NCBI GenBank assembly: GCA_021151825.1
Contig: JAGKWQ010000013.1
Location: forward strand, 1 to 64,000
DNA from: Cellvibrionaceae bacterium
Lineage (GTDB): Bacteria > Pseudomonadota > Gammaproteobacteria > Pseudomonadales > Cellvibrionaceae
Direction of reading: 5' to 3'
DNA length: 64,000 bases
Numbering within the stretch: position 1 is the first letter of the stretch; each line of letters starts with the position of its first letter. Below, piece after piece: positions 8,124-18,069 of the stretch. A program made the translations under genes and the position numbers. The notes under the pieces were generated by a model, which saw nothing but the letters and a program-made list of their open reading frames with translations, was not told the origin of the DNA and did not search any database.

Positions 8124-9869
8124 TTATTGCGCCTTGGCAGTTTTCGCTTTGGTCGCGCGCGCAGGATTGCGGCTGCTCTCATACATATCAAGGAATTTAA
8201 AAATGATGTCTTTGGCAAAGCGGCTTTCGGAATTAGTAAGGAACACCATACCGATTTGCAAATCGCGATTAAACACCATCTCCGTGCGGAAACCTTTTAC
8301 ATGACCACCGTGGTGGACAAAGTTTTTGTAGCGCCCGTAGTCAAATACTCGCCAGCCCATACCATAGGCGGTGTTCACGGCAGCTTTGTGGGCGGAATAA
8401 TAATTCTGCGCCGGTGTATTTTTAGTCACGCGCGATTGAATCGGATTAAGTACCGACAGCGGCAAAGCTTCAGGGCGTTTACCCATTTGCCCCAGCAGGA
8501 ATTTGGACATATCCACAATACTGGCATTGACACCCGCCGCGGGTGCAACGCGATACCAGTTAGGCGTTACTGCGGTGGGAATCCAGCGTTTGCCATTGGA
8601 AATGTGCGGCGCAGCGCGGTTGGGCGAAGCGTTGTAGCTGCTTAATCCGTAGGAGGCAGTGCGCATCCCTAATGGATCGAAAATATTTTTCTCCACGTAT
8701 TTTTCAAAACTCATCCCGGATTTCTTTTTAATCATCTCACCCGCCAGGCTGTAGCTGACATTCTGGTAGGCGTAACATTTGCCCGGCGCACAGGCAAAAT
8801 TCACATAACGCAAACGCCGGACGATTTCGGCGTAGCTCATATTCTCGTCGATAAAATGGCTGTAGGTATGACGCGGCAAACCCGACGCCTGGGACAAGAC
8901 ATTGCGGAACGTCAGCTGCTTGCCGTAACGCGCATTTTTAAAAGCGACATCGGGTAATACGGAAGTGATGGTGGTATCCCAGGAAATTTTGCCTTCATTG
9001 ACCAGCTCACTGGCGGCGGTGGCGGCGAAGGATTTGGAAAGGGAAGCGAGGCGGAAAACAGTATCAGGGGTGAGAGTTTCGCGGGTTCCGGCACGGCGTA
9101 CACCATAGCCCTGCAAGGATTTAATTTGCCCACCAGAAACCACAACAATGGCCACACCAGGGACAAAGGGTGCGACCTTTTTCGCCACATAATCTTCAAA
9201 TTCCGCCACAAACGCTTCGGGATGTCCCGCTGGATAGCGCAACGCATCGATAGGTGCGGTCGTGACCACCGGAATCGCTACTGCAGCTACAGCCGGCTCA
9301 TCATCATCGAATTTCTCTTCACCAATTTTTTCATCCAGCGTCAGCGCTGCCGGTTTTCGGAGTTCAGGTTTTTGGGCAGCGACTTTTTGTGGTTGCGATT
9401 TTTGCGGTGCGGCCACAACAGCAGTTGAATTTCCATTTGCCGCGCTACTGCTATTAACCGGAACTGTATTGCTGACAACCAAAGCCCCAGCCGACACGGA
9501 TGATGTAGAGGCAGCTAACGGAACACCAATCGCCGGCGTGAGGACTTGCGCGGGTAAATTTGCAGCGGCGGTCGAAGAGGTCACAAACAGTTGTTGTTGA
9601 GCTACTTGTTGTTGCACAGGCAATTGTTGTTGCACCGCCAGTGCCGAAGAGGCCGAGAGCGTTTGGGTAAAGGGCGTGGTTTGCAAACTTTGGGTGGCGG
9701 CCACTGACGCAGCAGCGCTACTGGCTTGCTGCTGGAATGGCAGGGCAATAGGCACCGTGACCCGCTTTTCCCCGTTGGCCATGGTTGGCACGGCGGTGGA
9801 AATCAGCAGAGCACACAGCAGGCCCGTCAGAAATGTTGTTGTCGTTTTTGGCATCAGGATAACGGGCAT
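8124..9869 (-). CDS. Exported beta-lactamase-fold serine hydrolase (class C / esterase type)
   Basis: The 581-residue product has an N-terminal signal-like helix. About 170 residues of Gln/Ala/Ser/Pro-rich low complexity follow, then a serine hydrolase domain from about residue 205. The active-site SxxK is S276-L-S-K279, the second motif is YQNVSY (YxN), and a late HHGGHVKG supplies the HxG motif. This pattern fits class C beta-lactamase relatives, D-aminopeptidases and esterases, so the substrate cannot be named. The leader with QQQ runs is unusual and probably disordered. An alternative ATG five codons downstream is equally possible. It probably acts in the periplasm or at the cell surface. 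Confidence 0.88.
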   Translation of the reverse strand: MPVILMPKTTTTFLTGLLCALLISTAVPTMANGEKRVTVPIALPFQQQASSAAASVAATQSLQTTPFTQTLSASSALAVQQQLPVQQQVAQQQLFVTSSTAAANLPAQVLTPAIGVPLAASTSSVSAGALVVSNTVPVNSSSAANGNSTAVVAAPQKSQPQKVAAQKPELRKPAALTLDEKIGEEKFDDDEPAVAAVAIPVVTTAPIDALRYPAGHPEAFVAEFEDYVAKKVAPFVPGVAIVVVSGGQIKSLQGYGVRRAGTRETLTPDTVFRLASLSKSFAATAASELVNEGKISWDTTITSVLPDVAFKNARYGKQLTFRNVLSQASGLPRHTYSHFIDENMSYAEIVRRLRYVNFACAPGKCYAYQNVSYSLAGEMIKKKSGMSFEKYVEKNIFDPLGMRTASYGLSSYNASPNRAAPHISNGKRWIPTAVTPNWYRVAPAAGVNASIVDMSKFLLGQMGKRPEALPLSVLNPIQSRVTKNTPAQNYYSAHKAAVNTAYGMGWRVFDYGRYKNFVHHGGHVKGFRTEMVFNRDLQIGMVFLTNSESRFAKDIIFKFLDMYESSRNPARATKAKTAKAQ

Positions 9870-9936
9870 CAGCGATTCAGTAAGTCGTATTTCAATTAAT
9901 AGGTAGCCTTAAGGGCGTTTAAATTTCTGATAAACA

Positions 9937-9991
9937 AACGCCATCGTTCCATGCGCAACATCCAACGATATTGCACTGCAACGATGGCGTT
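9937..9991. terminator. Inverted repeat in the cytochrome-hydrolase gap
   Basis: AACGCCATCGTT (9937-9948) and AACGATGGCGTT (9980-9991) are perfect 12-base inverted arms around a 31-base loop. The structure lies about 130 bases downstream of the cytochrome gene and upstream of the hydrolase gene, both on the minus strand. Some T-richness follows on either strand, so it may be a terminator for the cytochrome transcript. Confidence 0.45.
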
Positions 9992-10119
9992 ATTTTTCCC
10001 TTAACAAGGTGCGGCCTTTTTTGCATCCGGAACTCTATATCCAGAGTTTATATCCGGATTCTAACCCTAACCTTACCACCCGAATCTTAACGGGAGTTAA
10101 AACCGCACGGCCTTGGTGA

Positions 10120-12300
10120 TTACAAGGTTTTAATGTATTCAACCAATTCCCAGCGCTCGGCTTCGGTTAAAGGTTTCTGTTTGGTTCCGCTCACAGCCGG
10201 AGCGTGGACTGTGCCGTATTCGTGACCAATATTCAAATCGCCACGCTTGGTCGCACTGAAATGGAATCCTTCATAACCCTCGGTGCGCAATCCGATTTTC
10301 ACCGGATCAAATTCGCGGCTGCCCACTTTAAATTCATTCGGGCGATATTGGCCATCGTCCGGATCGCCGTCGCGTTTTATCGGCAACAGTAAATCGTAAA
10401 TACTCGGTACCGAACCATTGTGTAAGTAAGGTGCGGTTGCCCAAATACCATTCAAAGGGCGCGCTTTATAAGCTAGCAGCGAATTGTAAGGCAATGCCGT
10501 GGTATCGGACCAATAGGCGCCGGATTTTACACTGGCTTTGATTTCATTATCAAAGAAGGATTTTGCCATCATGTACAGCCAATCCAGCGCGCGACGCGGC
10601 CACCATTTATCAGGATCGGGCTCGGTTGCCACTTCGCCCATCGTAGCTGCTGTTAATATTTGCACCACCGGCGCGCGATCTTTAATCACCAGTGAGCCCA
10701 CGCCTTCTGCCTGATAAGTATTTTTAAAATTACCCGAGTAGCCAGTGTAATTCACGCTATTTTCTGCCATGGCACGATCGGTCCCCATCAAATCGATGTT
10801 AGCCATGCTGGCGACGACAATCCGGTTCCAGTCAGTGCGATCAATTACCTCGTGGCAGGACTCACAATATTGCGCATACAACTGACGACCGCGGCGAATT
10901 TTGGTTCCATCAATTTGCCATTCGGAAAACTTGCCAAAAATGTCGTTGGCTTTTTTCTGCTCGGGATTATTGGTGCCGGTATCAATTGTCGGCCACACTG
11001 GCGAAGTCAGGCTTTTCAGATGGGACTCCAGGCGCGACAAATTCACCAGGTCGATAGAAGAGGTGAAATCAATTTGATAACTCTTGCCACGCTGACCGGT
11101 TAATAGCGACGATAAACTCCAGCCGCGTTTGTGCGCCGTCCAATCGAGAATACCAAATACCCCGATCACTTCACCGGTGTTGCGTCCGAGTGGCCCCACG
11201 CCAGCGTTGCTTGCCAGCCCATTCCATTGCACATAATCGGATTGCACTATGTCCCACAGGAACGGATAACTTACCGGCGCGTTGGGTTCGTTAAATATTT
11301 GCGCTTTGATGCGCTCCATATCGCGGAGGCTTAAACCGGGATAGCCGTCTTTTTTCGACATCAGCCGATCAATAATCCGCGCAAATTGCAGATCGCCAAT
11401 AATAGTTTCGCTAATGCCATCAAGGACTTTATCGACCTGTTCCTGGGTCAATAAATTCGCGTCATCATCGCCCGCTTTAGTCACACCTAGCAGCACATCG
11501 CGCAGTTGGTTGCGGCTGATGACATGCTCCAAAACGCGGTTATAAATGCGACCGAATGCATCCAGGCGCGCATAACCGTATTCCACGTTGGAATGGTTGA
11601 TGGTGTTGTAGAGGCGGATTTTGCGGGTCCAGCGTTTGAGGTCAGCTTGCACATCATCGGCCTTGGAATAGGTGTTATTCAACTCCAATACGCGCGTAAC
11701 AAAGCGATGATTTTTCTCGCTGTTTTCTACCGCTGCGGTCAGGCTTTTTTCCAGATCGGTGAGGAACCCCACCATATCTGCCATCGCGGCACCGCCATCA
11801 ATACGCAGCGCGGTGCCTTTATAATTCACCTGGCCGGTATGGCAAGCAGCGCAAGTCAAGCCGATGTAATCGCTGCCTTTGTAGGTTTCTTTCACGAAAC
11901 CTACAGGCAAACCATCAGGGTTAAAAAAGGTAGGTTTTTGCGGCAGGTAGCGATATTTATCGATCACGCTGTTAGCGCGAAACAAACCGGTGGAGTCTGA
12001 TTGCTCCAGCGCAATAAAAAAATCGTAGGGCATCAACGCCGAACCTTGCGTGGTGTTGTAATACCACAGGCTATCGTTGGCATCCCAACCCTGGTCCAGG
12101 TAAATCGGCGTGGAATAATTTTCGCCAAATGCACCTTGTTCGATGGCAACGGCACCACGATCAGGATCATCATCCCAATTCTGGTAAAGCTTTCCTATCG
12201 CAAGACCAATAGCCATTAAAATGACAATAACTACCAACCACTTGAACAGACGCCGGAAGAAACGGCGGGTAAACAGGTTGCCCAGGCTCAACGTGCCCAT
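10120..12300 (-). CDS. RoxA-like large dihaem cytochrome c
   Basis: This 726-residue protein has a single N-terminal membrane anchor (about residues 19-37) and two haem-binding CxxCH motifs (C150-A-A-C-H154 and C479-E-S-C-H483). The large size, the spacing of the two haems and the segment NSVNYTGYSGNF fit the dihaem cytochrome peroxidase superfamily branch that contains rubber oxygenase RoxA and its relatives. It is much longer than ordinary CcpA/MauG proteins (about 330-400 residues). The anchor suggests a periplasm-facing protein held in the inner membrane. It is a single gene. Its substrate is unknown; polyisoprene cleavage is only one possibility. Confidence 0.78.
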   Translation of the reverse strand: MGTLSLGNLFTRRFFRRLFKWLVVIVILMAIGLAIGKLYQNWDDDPDRGAVAIEQGAFGENYSTPIYLDQGWDANDSLWYYNTTQGSALMPYDFFIALEQSDSTGLFRANSVIDKYRYLPQKPTFFNPDGLPVGFVKETYKGSDYIGLTCAACHTGQVNYKGTALRIDGGAAMADMVGFLTDLEKSLTAAVENSEKNHRFVTRVLELNNTYSKADDVQADLKRWTRKIRLYNTINHSNVEYGYARLDAFGRIYNRVLEHVISRNQLRDVLLGVTKAGDDDANLLTQEQVDKVLDGISETIIGDLQFARIIDRLMSKKDGYPGLSLRDMERIKAQIFNEPNAPVSYPFLWDIVQSDYVQWNGLASNAGVGPLGRNTGEVIGVFGILDWTAHKRGWSLSSLLTGQRGKSYQIDFTSSIDLVNLSRLESHLKSLTSPVWPTIDTGTNNPEQKKANDIFGKFSEWQIDGTKIRRGRQLYAQYCESCHEVIDRTDWNRIVVASMANIDLMGTDRAMAENSVNYTGYSGNFKNTYQAEGVGSLVIKDRAPVVQILTAATMGEVATEPDPDKWWPRRALDWLYMMAKSFFDNEIKASVKSGAYWSDTTALPYNSLLAYKARPLNGIWATAPYLHNGSVPSIYDLLLPIKRDGDPDDGQYRPNEFKVGSREFDPVKIGLRTEGYEGFHFSATKRGDLNIGHEYGTVHAPAVSGTKQKPLTEAERWELVEYIKTL

Positions 12301-12594
12301 AGTGTTAACTCCTATTTAAAGTTTTTTCCTATCAATACTTTTCTATAAGTCGATGTTTTTTATCGATGCTTTTGTTGTTGCTGCTTTTTTGTGAGTGAGT
12401 ACGGCTAACAGACTAAAGATACTATGCGCGCCAGCGTTTACCAGTATTTATTAGCGCATTCCTACGCTTATTCACGTTACGCGAGATTACACCTGGATTT
12501 TTGGCCCGACTTGCAACTCCAACGTCATGGCAGTAGTGTAGCCGCGTATTTTTGTCCCCCTGATTAATGATTAATCAACCCTGAGGAAATCCCC

Positions 12595-12915
12595 ATGAAA
12601 AAACTGTCCATCATCCTCGCTGCCGCCCTCGTCAGCCTGACCAGTGCCTGTACCTGGGTTAAAGTGTCCGAACAAGGCTCCAACGTAGCGGTTGCCAATG
12701 CAGCTAACGTGCGCAGCTGTGAAAAAGTGCGCACCGTTAACGTGAAGGTGAAAGATAATTTTGTTGGTTCTATGAAGCGCGACCCGAATAAAGTGTCCAC
12801 CGAGCTAACCAATATGGCGCGCAACGAAGCGACTCAATTTGGTGGCGATACTGTAGTGCCAGTTTCACAACCGACTGACGGTCGCCAAAGCTTTGATGTG
12901 TATAAGTGCAATTAA
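12595..12915 (+). CDS. DUF4156-type lipoprotein
   Basis: The 106-residue product has a lipoprotein signal peptide with lipobox LTSAC (cysteine at residue 19). A small domain with VSEQGSNVAVANAANV and a late GGDTVVPVS follows, which fits the DUF4156 family of enterobacterial-type lipoproteins. No enzymatic residues are recognisable. The ATG is preceded by CTGAGGAAATCCCC, a good ribosome site. It is monocistronic, with a strong terminator directly downstream. Confidence 0.8.
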   Translation: MKKLSIILAAALVSLTSACTWVKVSEQGSNVAVANAANVRSCEKVRTVNVKVKDNFVGSMKRDPNKVSTELTNMARNEATQFGGDTVVPVSQPTDGRQSFDVYKCN

Positions 12916-12933
12916 GCAAAACATTTGCACCAT

Positions 12934-12970
12934 AAAAACAAAGGCCGGGTTAATCCCGGCCTTTGTTTTT
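12934..12970 (+). terminator. Rho-independent terminator after the DUF4156 gene
   Basis: AAAGGCCGGG (12940-12949) pairs with CCCGGCCTTT (12955-12964) around a five-base loop, followed by GTTTTT. The A-tract before the stem makes it potentially bidirectional. Confidence 0.92.
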
Positions 12971-13174
12971 ATCCCGCTGGATTTTTTCTTCTGCTGTTTT
13001 TGTTCTTTGCTCACGATTTTTTGTGCTTCGCTTGATTATTTGTTTATCTCTTAACGCTTTTTGCACTTGTTTCCGCTTTATCAGCCAAATCTTTGCTAGT
13101 GTTAGCGGCAGATAATTTTTGTCTTATTGTTGTCACATAATTGCCATAATCTGGCGCAAAAATCCGGTGTGTAA

Positions 13175-15250
13175 ATGAGGTCCAAGGTGTCCAACGCCTA
13201 TTTCAATCGCGAGCTGAGCCTGCTCGAATTTAACAAACGCGTGCTTCATCAAGCTTACAACCGCAATTTACCCTTGCTGGAACGGCTGCGCTTTTTGTGC
13301 ATTTTTTCCACTAACCTCGACGAGTTTTTTGAAGTGCGCGTCGGCGGGCTGGTGGAGATTTTGGAGCGTAACGCGCCGCCGACCCAAGGGCCGGATGGCA
13401 TGACCCAAACCCAGACCCTGAATGAAATTTCCCTGCGCGCCCATGAATTGGTGGCCGAGCAATACCGCATACTCAACAGCGAACTGCTGCCATCCATGCG
13501 CGATCAAGGCATTCATGTGTTGCGCCGCGAAGATTGGACCCCGGAACAAATCCAATACCTTAAGCACGTCTTTTTGTCCGATGTACTGCCCGTGCTCAGC
13601 CCGATCGGGCTTGATCCCGCGCATCCGTTTCCGCGCATCCTCAATAAGAGTTTGAATTTTATTGTCCGGCTCGATGGCAAAGATGCCTTTGGGCGCAACT
13701 CTGGCCGTGCGATTGTGCAAGTGCCACGCTCATTGCCACACATCATTCAATTACCCGAAGCCTTGAGCCTTAACGGGCGCAATTTTGTGTTTATTTCCTC
13801 CATCATCCATTTTTTCATGGCCGAAATATTTGTCGGTATGACGGTAATGGAAAGCTACCAATTTCGCCTAACGCGCAACTCGGATATTTTCCTCGACGAA
13901 GAAGAGACCGACGATTTATTGCGCGCGGTACAAGGTGAGCTGGCGTATCGCCAATACGGCGATGAAGTGCGCCTGGAAATTACCGATACTTGCCCCTCCG
14001 AATTAGAGCAATTTTTATTGCAACGCTGCGAAATTAAAGAGCGCGATTTGTACCGCATTAACGGGCCGGTGAACTTGAATCGCTACAGCGATTTATTCGA
14101 TCTGGTCAAAGATGCGCAGCATTATTTCAAACCCTTTGTGCAGGCGATGCCCAAGCTGCCCAAACGCACCAATTCCTATTTTGAAGTGCTGCAAAAGCAG
14201 GATATTTTGCTGCATCACCCCTTCGATTCTTTTCAGGGGGTTGTGGATTTTTTGCGTGAAGCAGCATCTGACCCTAACGTATTAGCGATTAAACAAACGC
14301 TGTATCGCACCGGCTCTAACTCACCGATTGTGGATGCATTGGTTGCCGCTGCCAAAGCCGGCAAAGAAGTCACCGCGATTGTGGAATTGCGCGCGCGTTT
14401 TGATGAAGAGCAGAACGTTGCCCTCGCCGAACGCTTGCAGCGCTTTGGTATTCATGTGATCTACGGCGTGGTCGGTTTTAAAACCCATTCCAAAATGATT
14501 CTGGTTGCGCGCCGCGAAACTGGAAAATTACGTTACTACGTGCATCTGGGTACCGGTAACTATCACCCGCGCACCAGTAAAATTTATACCGACTACGGTT
14601 TGCTCACCTCCGACAAAGATATTGGCGAAGATGTGTATCGCATCTTTTTGCAATTATCGAGCATGGGCAAAGCCTCCAAAATGGAAGCGCTGTTGTACGC
14701 GCCCTTCACGTTGCACCGGGGCATGGTGAAACGTATCCGCACCGAAAAAGAAAACGCTGAACACGGCAAACCGGCACGCATCATTGCCAAAATGAATGCG
14801 CTTTACGATGAAGAATTGGTGAACGAACTTTACGCCGCCTCGCAAGCGGGTGTGCAGATCGATTTGATTGTGCGTGGTGTTTGCCAGTTGCGCCCCGGAG
14901 TGGAAGGGTTATCGGAAAATATTCGCGTGCGCTCGATTATCGGCCGCTTCCTCGAACATCACCGGGTGTTTTATTTTGAGAACAACGGCAACCCGGAATT
15001 ATTTTGTTCGAGTGCCGACTGGATGCTGCGCAATATGTTCCATAGGGTCGAGACCTGTTTCCCGATCAAACACAAAAAAATCCGCGACCGCATTCTGGAA
15101 GATTTGCATTTGTACCTGGCCGATAACACCCATGCCTGGTTATTGCAGGACGATGGCAGTTACGCCCTCACCCAACCTAAAGAAGAGGAAGAGGCAATCG
15201 ACGCACAAGCGATTTTGCTAGAGCGCTGGTCGGCCCATACCGGACACTAA
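13175..15250 (+). CDS. ppk1: Polyphosphate kinase 1
   Basis: PPK1 reversibly polymerises the gamma-phosphate of ATP into polyphosphate. The 691-residue product starts with the typical FNRELSLLEFNKRVL segment and has the family's usual length. The phosphohistidine region VGFKTHSKM and the following GTGNYHPRTSKIY segment are intact, as are the phospholipase-D-like C-terminal parts around RGVCQLRPGV and SADWM. ppx lies 5 kb away on the opposite strand. In pseudomonads the two genes are adjacent and convergent, so the lyase and permease genes between them look inserted. No clear Pho box is visible upstream. Confidence 0.97.
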   Translation: MRSKVSNAYFNRELSLLEFNKRVLHQAYNRNLPLLERLRFLCIFSTNLDEFFEVRVGGLVEILERNAPPTQGPDGMTQTQTLNEISLRAHELVAEQYRILNSELLPSMRDQGIHVLRREDWTPEQIQYLKHVFLSDVLPVLSPIGLDPAHPFPRILNKSLNFIVRLDGKDAFGRNSGRAIVQVPRSLPHIIQLPEALSLNGRNFVFISSIIHFFMAEIFVGMTVMESYQFRLTRNSDIFLDEEETDDLLRAVQGELAYRQYGDEVRLEITDTCPSELEQFLLQRCEIKERDLYRINGPVNLNRYSDLFDLVKDAQHYFKPFVQAMPKLPKRTNSYFEVLQKQDILLHHPFDSFQGVVDFLREAASDPNVLAIKQTLYRTGSNSPIVDALVAAAKAGKEVTAIVELRARFDEEQNVALAERLQRFGIHVIYGVVGFKTHSKMILVARRETGKLRYYVHLGTGNYHPRTSKIYTDYGLLTSDKDIGEDVYRIFLQLSSMGKASKMEALLYAPFTLHRGMVKRIRTEKENAEHGKPARIIAKMNALYDEELVNELYAASQAGVQIDLIVRGVCQLRPGVEGLSENIRVRSIIGRFLEHHRVFYFENNGNPELFCSSADWMLRNMFHRVETCFPIKHKKIRDRILEDLHLYLADNTHAWLLQDDGSYALTQPKEEEEAIDAQAILLERWSAHTGH

Positions 15251-15623
15251 CGGCTTCCCGCCATGGACGGCGCCCCTTCAAATGTTTCGCTAGCAACTAT
15301 TGCCGCCACATAACCACACCTGTTGTGTATCCCGTTCATCCATAAAAAAGCGACCCGACCCGCTTCGCATTTCCGGCAAAAAGAACGGAATATTTTCATC
15401 CAGCTCCACCCCTGATGATTCCCTGATAAATCTTACTTATATATTCTGGCTGCACCCGCTTTCCGGCCCGGCGCCGGTTCTCTCCAGCAGGTTATACAAC
15501 TAACAACAATAGCCATAAATCACGTTGTACCTGATTCACGGCACGGTATCGGCAATAGAGCCCGACCACAGCCCCCGCTGTGTGGTCAATTTCGTCTACA
15601 GCAAACTCTAGAGAGATAAGAAT
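15251..15623. other. Intergenic region upstream of the PL11 lyase gene
   Basis: I see no supportable gene in these 373 bases. They presumably hold the lyase promoter. A hairpin-forming GACCACAGC / GCTGTGTGGTC pair lies at 15564-15587, about 40 bases before the lyase start, and could be an operator or leader structure. No ppk1 terminator with a T-tract is evident. Confidence 0.6.
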
Positions 15624-17990
15624 ATGATCAGACACAATCAGCAGCCCTGGCTGCGCAAAACTTTGTTAGCCTGCGCCTGCGCTGGCTTGATGGGAATAGT
15701 GGCAGCACCGAGCTTTGCCGCGCGCCAGGCAGAACATCTGGATCGCGGCGTAGTGGCACTGCCCTCCGGCAGCGGCGTATTTATCAGTTGGCGGATGCTG
15801 GGAAGTGATCCCACGGCGATTGGTTTTAACGTGTATCGCAACGGAACCAAAATCACTGCATCACCTATTACCACCAGCACCAACTACTTTGATGCAACCG
15901 GCACTACCAGCGCCGCCTACACCATCCGTCCGGTCATTAATGGCGTCGAATATGCCGCTAACGCCGCCAAAGCGACTTGGACCAACCCATATTGGGCAAT
16001 AAACCTGAATCGCCCGGCCGGTGGCACCACACCAAGCGGTGAAGCTTACACCTATTCACCTAATGACCTGAGCGTGGGTGATCTGGATGGCGATGGCCAA
16101 TATGAAATCGTAGTGAAATGGGACCCTTCCAACGCCAAAGACAACTCCCAATCCGGCTATACCGGCAACGTATTGATCGATGCCTACGAATTTAACGGCA
16201 CCCAGTTATGGCGTATCGATTTGGGCAAAAACATCCGCGCCGGTGCGCATTACACCCAATTTATGGTGTACGACCTGGACGGTGATGGCAAAGCCGAAGT
16301 GGCGATGAAAACTGCACCGGGCACCCGCGATGCCGCCGGAACCGTATTGGGTGGCAGCAACGCCAATACTGATTATCGCAACTCCGGCGGCTACATCCTT
16401 TCCGGTGCTGAATATCTGACCATCTTCAACGGCCAGACGGGTGTGGCATTAGCAACTACTGATTACTTACCGGCGCGCGGAACCGTTAGCAGCTGGGGCG
16501 ATAGTTATGGCAACCGCGTGGACCGTTTCCTCGCTGGCATTGCCTATCTGGATGGCAGCCGCCCCAGCCTGGTGATGACGCGCGGTTATTATACCCGCGC
16601 GGTATTGGTTGCCTGGGACTGGCGCAATGGTAGCCTGACCCGTCGCTGGACTTTCGATAGCAACACCAGCGGCAACGGCGCCGCTGCCGGCCAGGGCGCG
16701 CACTCGTTGACAGTAGGCGATGTGGACCAGGATGGTAAAGACGAAATCGTCTACGGTTCCGCCACCATCAATGACAACGGTACCTTGCTCTATTCCACCG
16801 GCCTCGGCCATGGCGATGCGTTGCATCTATCGGATTTCATCCCCAGCCGCCCCGGTCTGGAAGTGTTTATGGTGCATGAGTCCAACGCCACCGGCGTGGA
16901 TATGCACGATGCCAAAACCGGCCAGATTATCTGGAGCATCCCCAGCGGCGGTGCCGATGTAGGCCGCGGCGTGATTATGGATATTGATCCACGCACCGCC
17001 GGTGCCGAAAGTTGGGCCAGCGTGGGTGGGTTGAATAATCCTACTGGCGGCCAGATCACCACCACCAAACCGGCATCGACTAATTTCGCCAGCTGGTGGG
17101 ATGGCGATTTACTGCGCGAACAGTTGAACAACACCATGATCGACAAATGGAATTACAGCAATAATTCCAGCTCGCGCTTGTTGACGGCTTACAACTACGG
17201 CGCTGCGTCCAATAACGGCACCAAATCGACGCCCGGTATTTCCGCCGATTTATTCGGTGACTGGCGCGAAGAAGTGATCTGGCGTCATGAAAACAACAGC
17301 CAGCTGCTGGTGTTCTCGACCACCACCGTGACCAGCAATAAATTGCGCACGTTGATGCACGACTCGCAATATCGCCAGGCTATTGCCTGGCAAAACGTGG
17401 CTTACAATCAGCCGCCGCACACCAGCTTTTTCCTCGGCGAAGGCATGGCCACACCCGCAGCGCCGGATTTGAGTTACGTGGGCACCAATCCCAATGGCGG
17501 ACCGCTAAGCACATCCAGTTCAGTTGCATCCACCAGCCGTAGCAGCTCATCAACACCGGCGACCAGCAGCTCATCGTCCAGTCGCTCCAGCAGCGTGATA
17601 GCCGCCACTAGTTCATCGCGCAGCAGCACACCAAGCTCAACGCCAACCACCAGCAGCTCACGCAGCAGTGCGGCTTCCAGCGCGGCAGCTACCGGTGGCA
17701 ATTGCAGCTATGTGATCAGCAATAACTGGGGTGCAGGCTTTACCGGTGCGATCCGCATTACCAACAACGGCACCAGCGCGATAAACGGCTGGAACGTCAG
17801 TTGGACTTATGCCGGCAGCACGCGCCTGAGTGGTTCATGGAATGCGACCGTAACGGGAACCAATCCCTACTCAGCAAGTAACCTGAGCTGGAACGCCAGC
17901 ATCCAACCTGGCCAAACGGTTGAATTCGGTTTCCAGGGCACCCACACCACTGCAGAAACGCCGGTGATTACTGGATCTGTCTGTAATTAA
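15624..17990 (+). CDS. Secreted rhamnogalacturonan lyase, PL11-CBM2
   Basis: The 788-residue secreted enzyme is predicted to cleave the rhamnogalacturonan I backbone of pectin by beta-elimination. After a signal peptide ending near SFA, the catalytic domain (about 33-620) begins with AEHLDRGVVALPSG and carries repeated calcium-binding-like DLDGDGQYEI, DLDGDGKAEV and DQDGKDEIV motifs, typical of the family 11 beta-propeller. A Ser/Thr-rich linker (about 630-690) leads to a CBM2 cellulose-binding module (694-788) bounded by cysteines and carrying several tryptophans. The ATG has an AGAGAGATAAG ribosome site. This architecture is typical of Cellvibrio plant-cell-wall enzymes. Confidence 0.93.
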   Translation: MIRHNQQPWLRKTLLACACAGLMGIVAAPSFAARQAEHLDRGVVALPSGSGVFISWRMLGSDPTAIGFNVYRNGTKITASPITTSTNYFDATGTTSAAYTIRPVINGVEYAANAAKATWTNPYWAINLNRPAGGTTPSGEAYTYSPNDLSVGDLDGDGQYEIVVKWDPSNAKDNSQSGYTGNVLIDAYEFNGTQLWRIDLGKNIRAGAHYTQFMVYDLDGDGKAEVAMKTAPGTRDAAGTVLGGSNANTDYRNSGGYILSGAEYLTIFNGQTGVALATTDYLPARGTVSSWGDSYGNRVDRFLAGIAYLDGSRPSLVMTRGYYTRAVLVAWDWRNGSLTRRWTFDSNTSGNGAAAGQGAHSLTVGDVDQDGKDEIVYGSATINDNGTLLYSTGLGHGDALHLSDFIPSRPGLEVFMVHESNATGVDMHDAKTGQIIWSIPSGGADVGRGVIMDIDPRTAGAESWASVGGLNNPTGGQITTTKPASTNFASWWDGDLLREQLNNTMIDKWNYSNNSSSRLLTAYNYGAASNNGTKSTPGISADLFGDWREEVIWRHENNSQLLVFSTTTVTSNKLRTLMHDSQYRQAIAWQNVAYNQPPHTSFFLGEGMATPAAPDLSYVGTNPNGGPLSTSSSVASTSRSSSSTPATSSSSSSRSSSVIAATSSSRSSTPSSTPTTSSSRSSAASSAAATGGNCSYVISNNWGAGFTGAIRITNNGTSAINGWNVSWTYAGSTRLSGSWNATVTGTNPYSASNLSWNASIQPGQTVEFGFQGTHTTAETPVITGSVCN

Positions 17991-18010
17991 TTTTCACGGA
18001 CGATAACAAC

Positions 18011-18045
18011 AAAAAGGCCGATGGCGTTTTGCCATCGGCCTTTTT
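18011..18045 (+). terminator. Terminator after the PL11 lyase
   Basis: GGCCGATGGC (18016-18025) pairs perfectly with GCCATCGGCC (18031-18040) around GTTTT, flanked by an A-tract and a T-tract. It probably works in both directions, also ending the convergent permease transcript. Confidence 0.93.
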
Positions 18046-18069
18046 GTTAACCGGCTCGTTATGATCAAC

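Noticed and set aside
16467..16826. Minus-strand frame opposite the PL11 gene
   Set aside because: It is a shadow in GC-rich repeated propeller coding sequence, with no family similarity.
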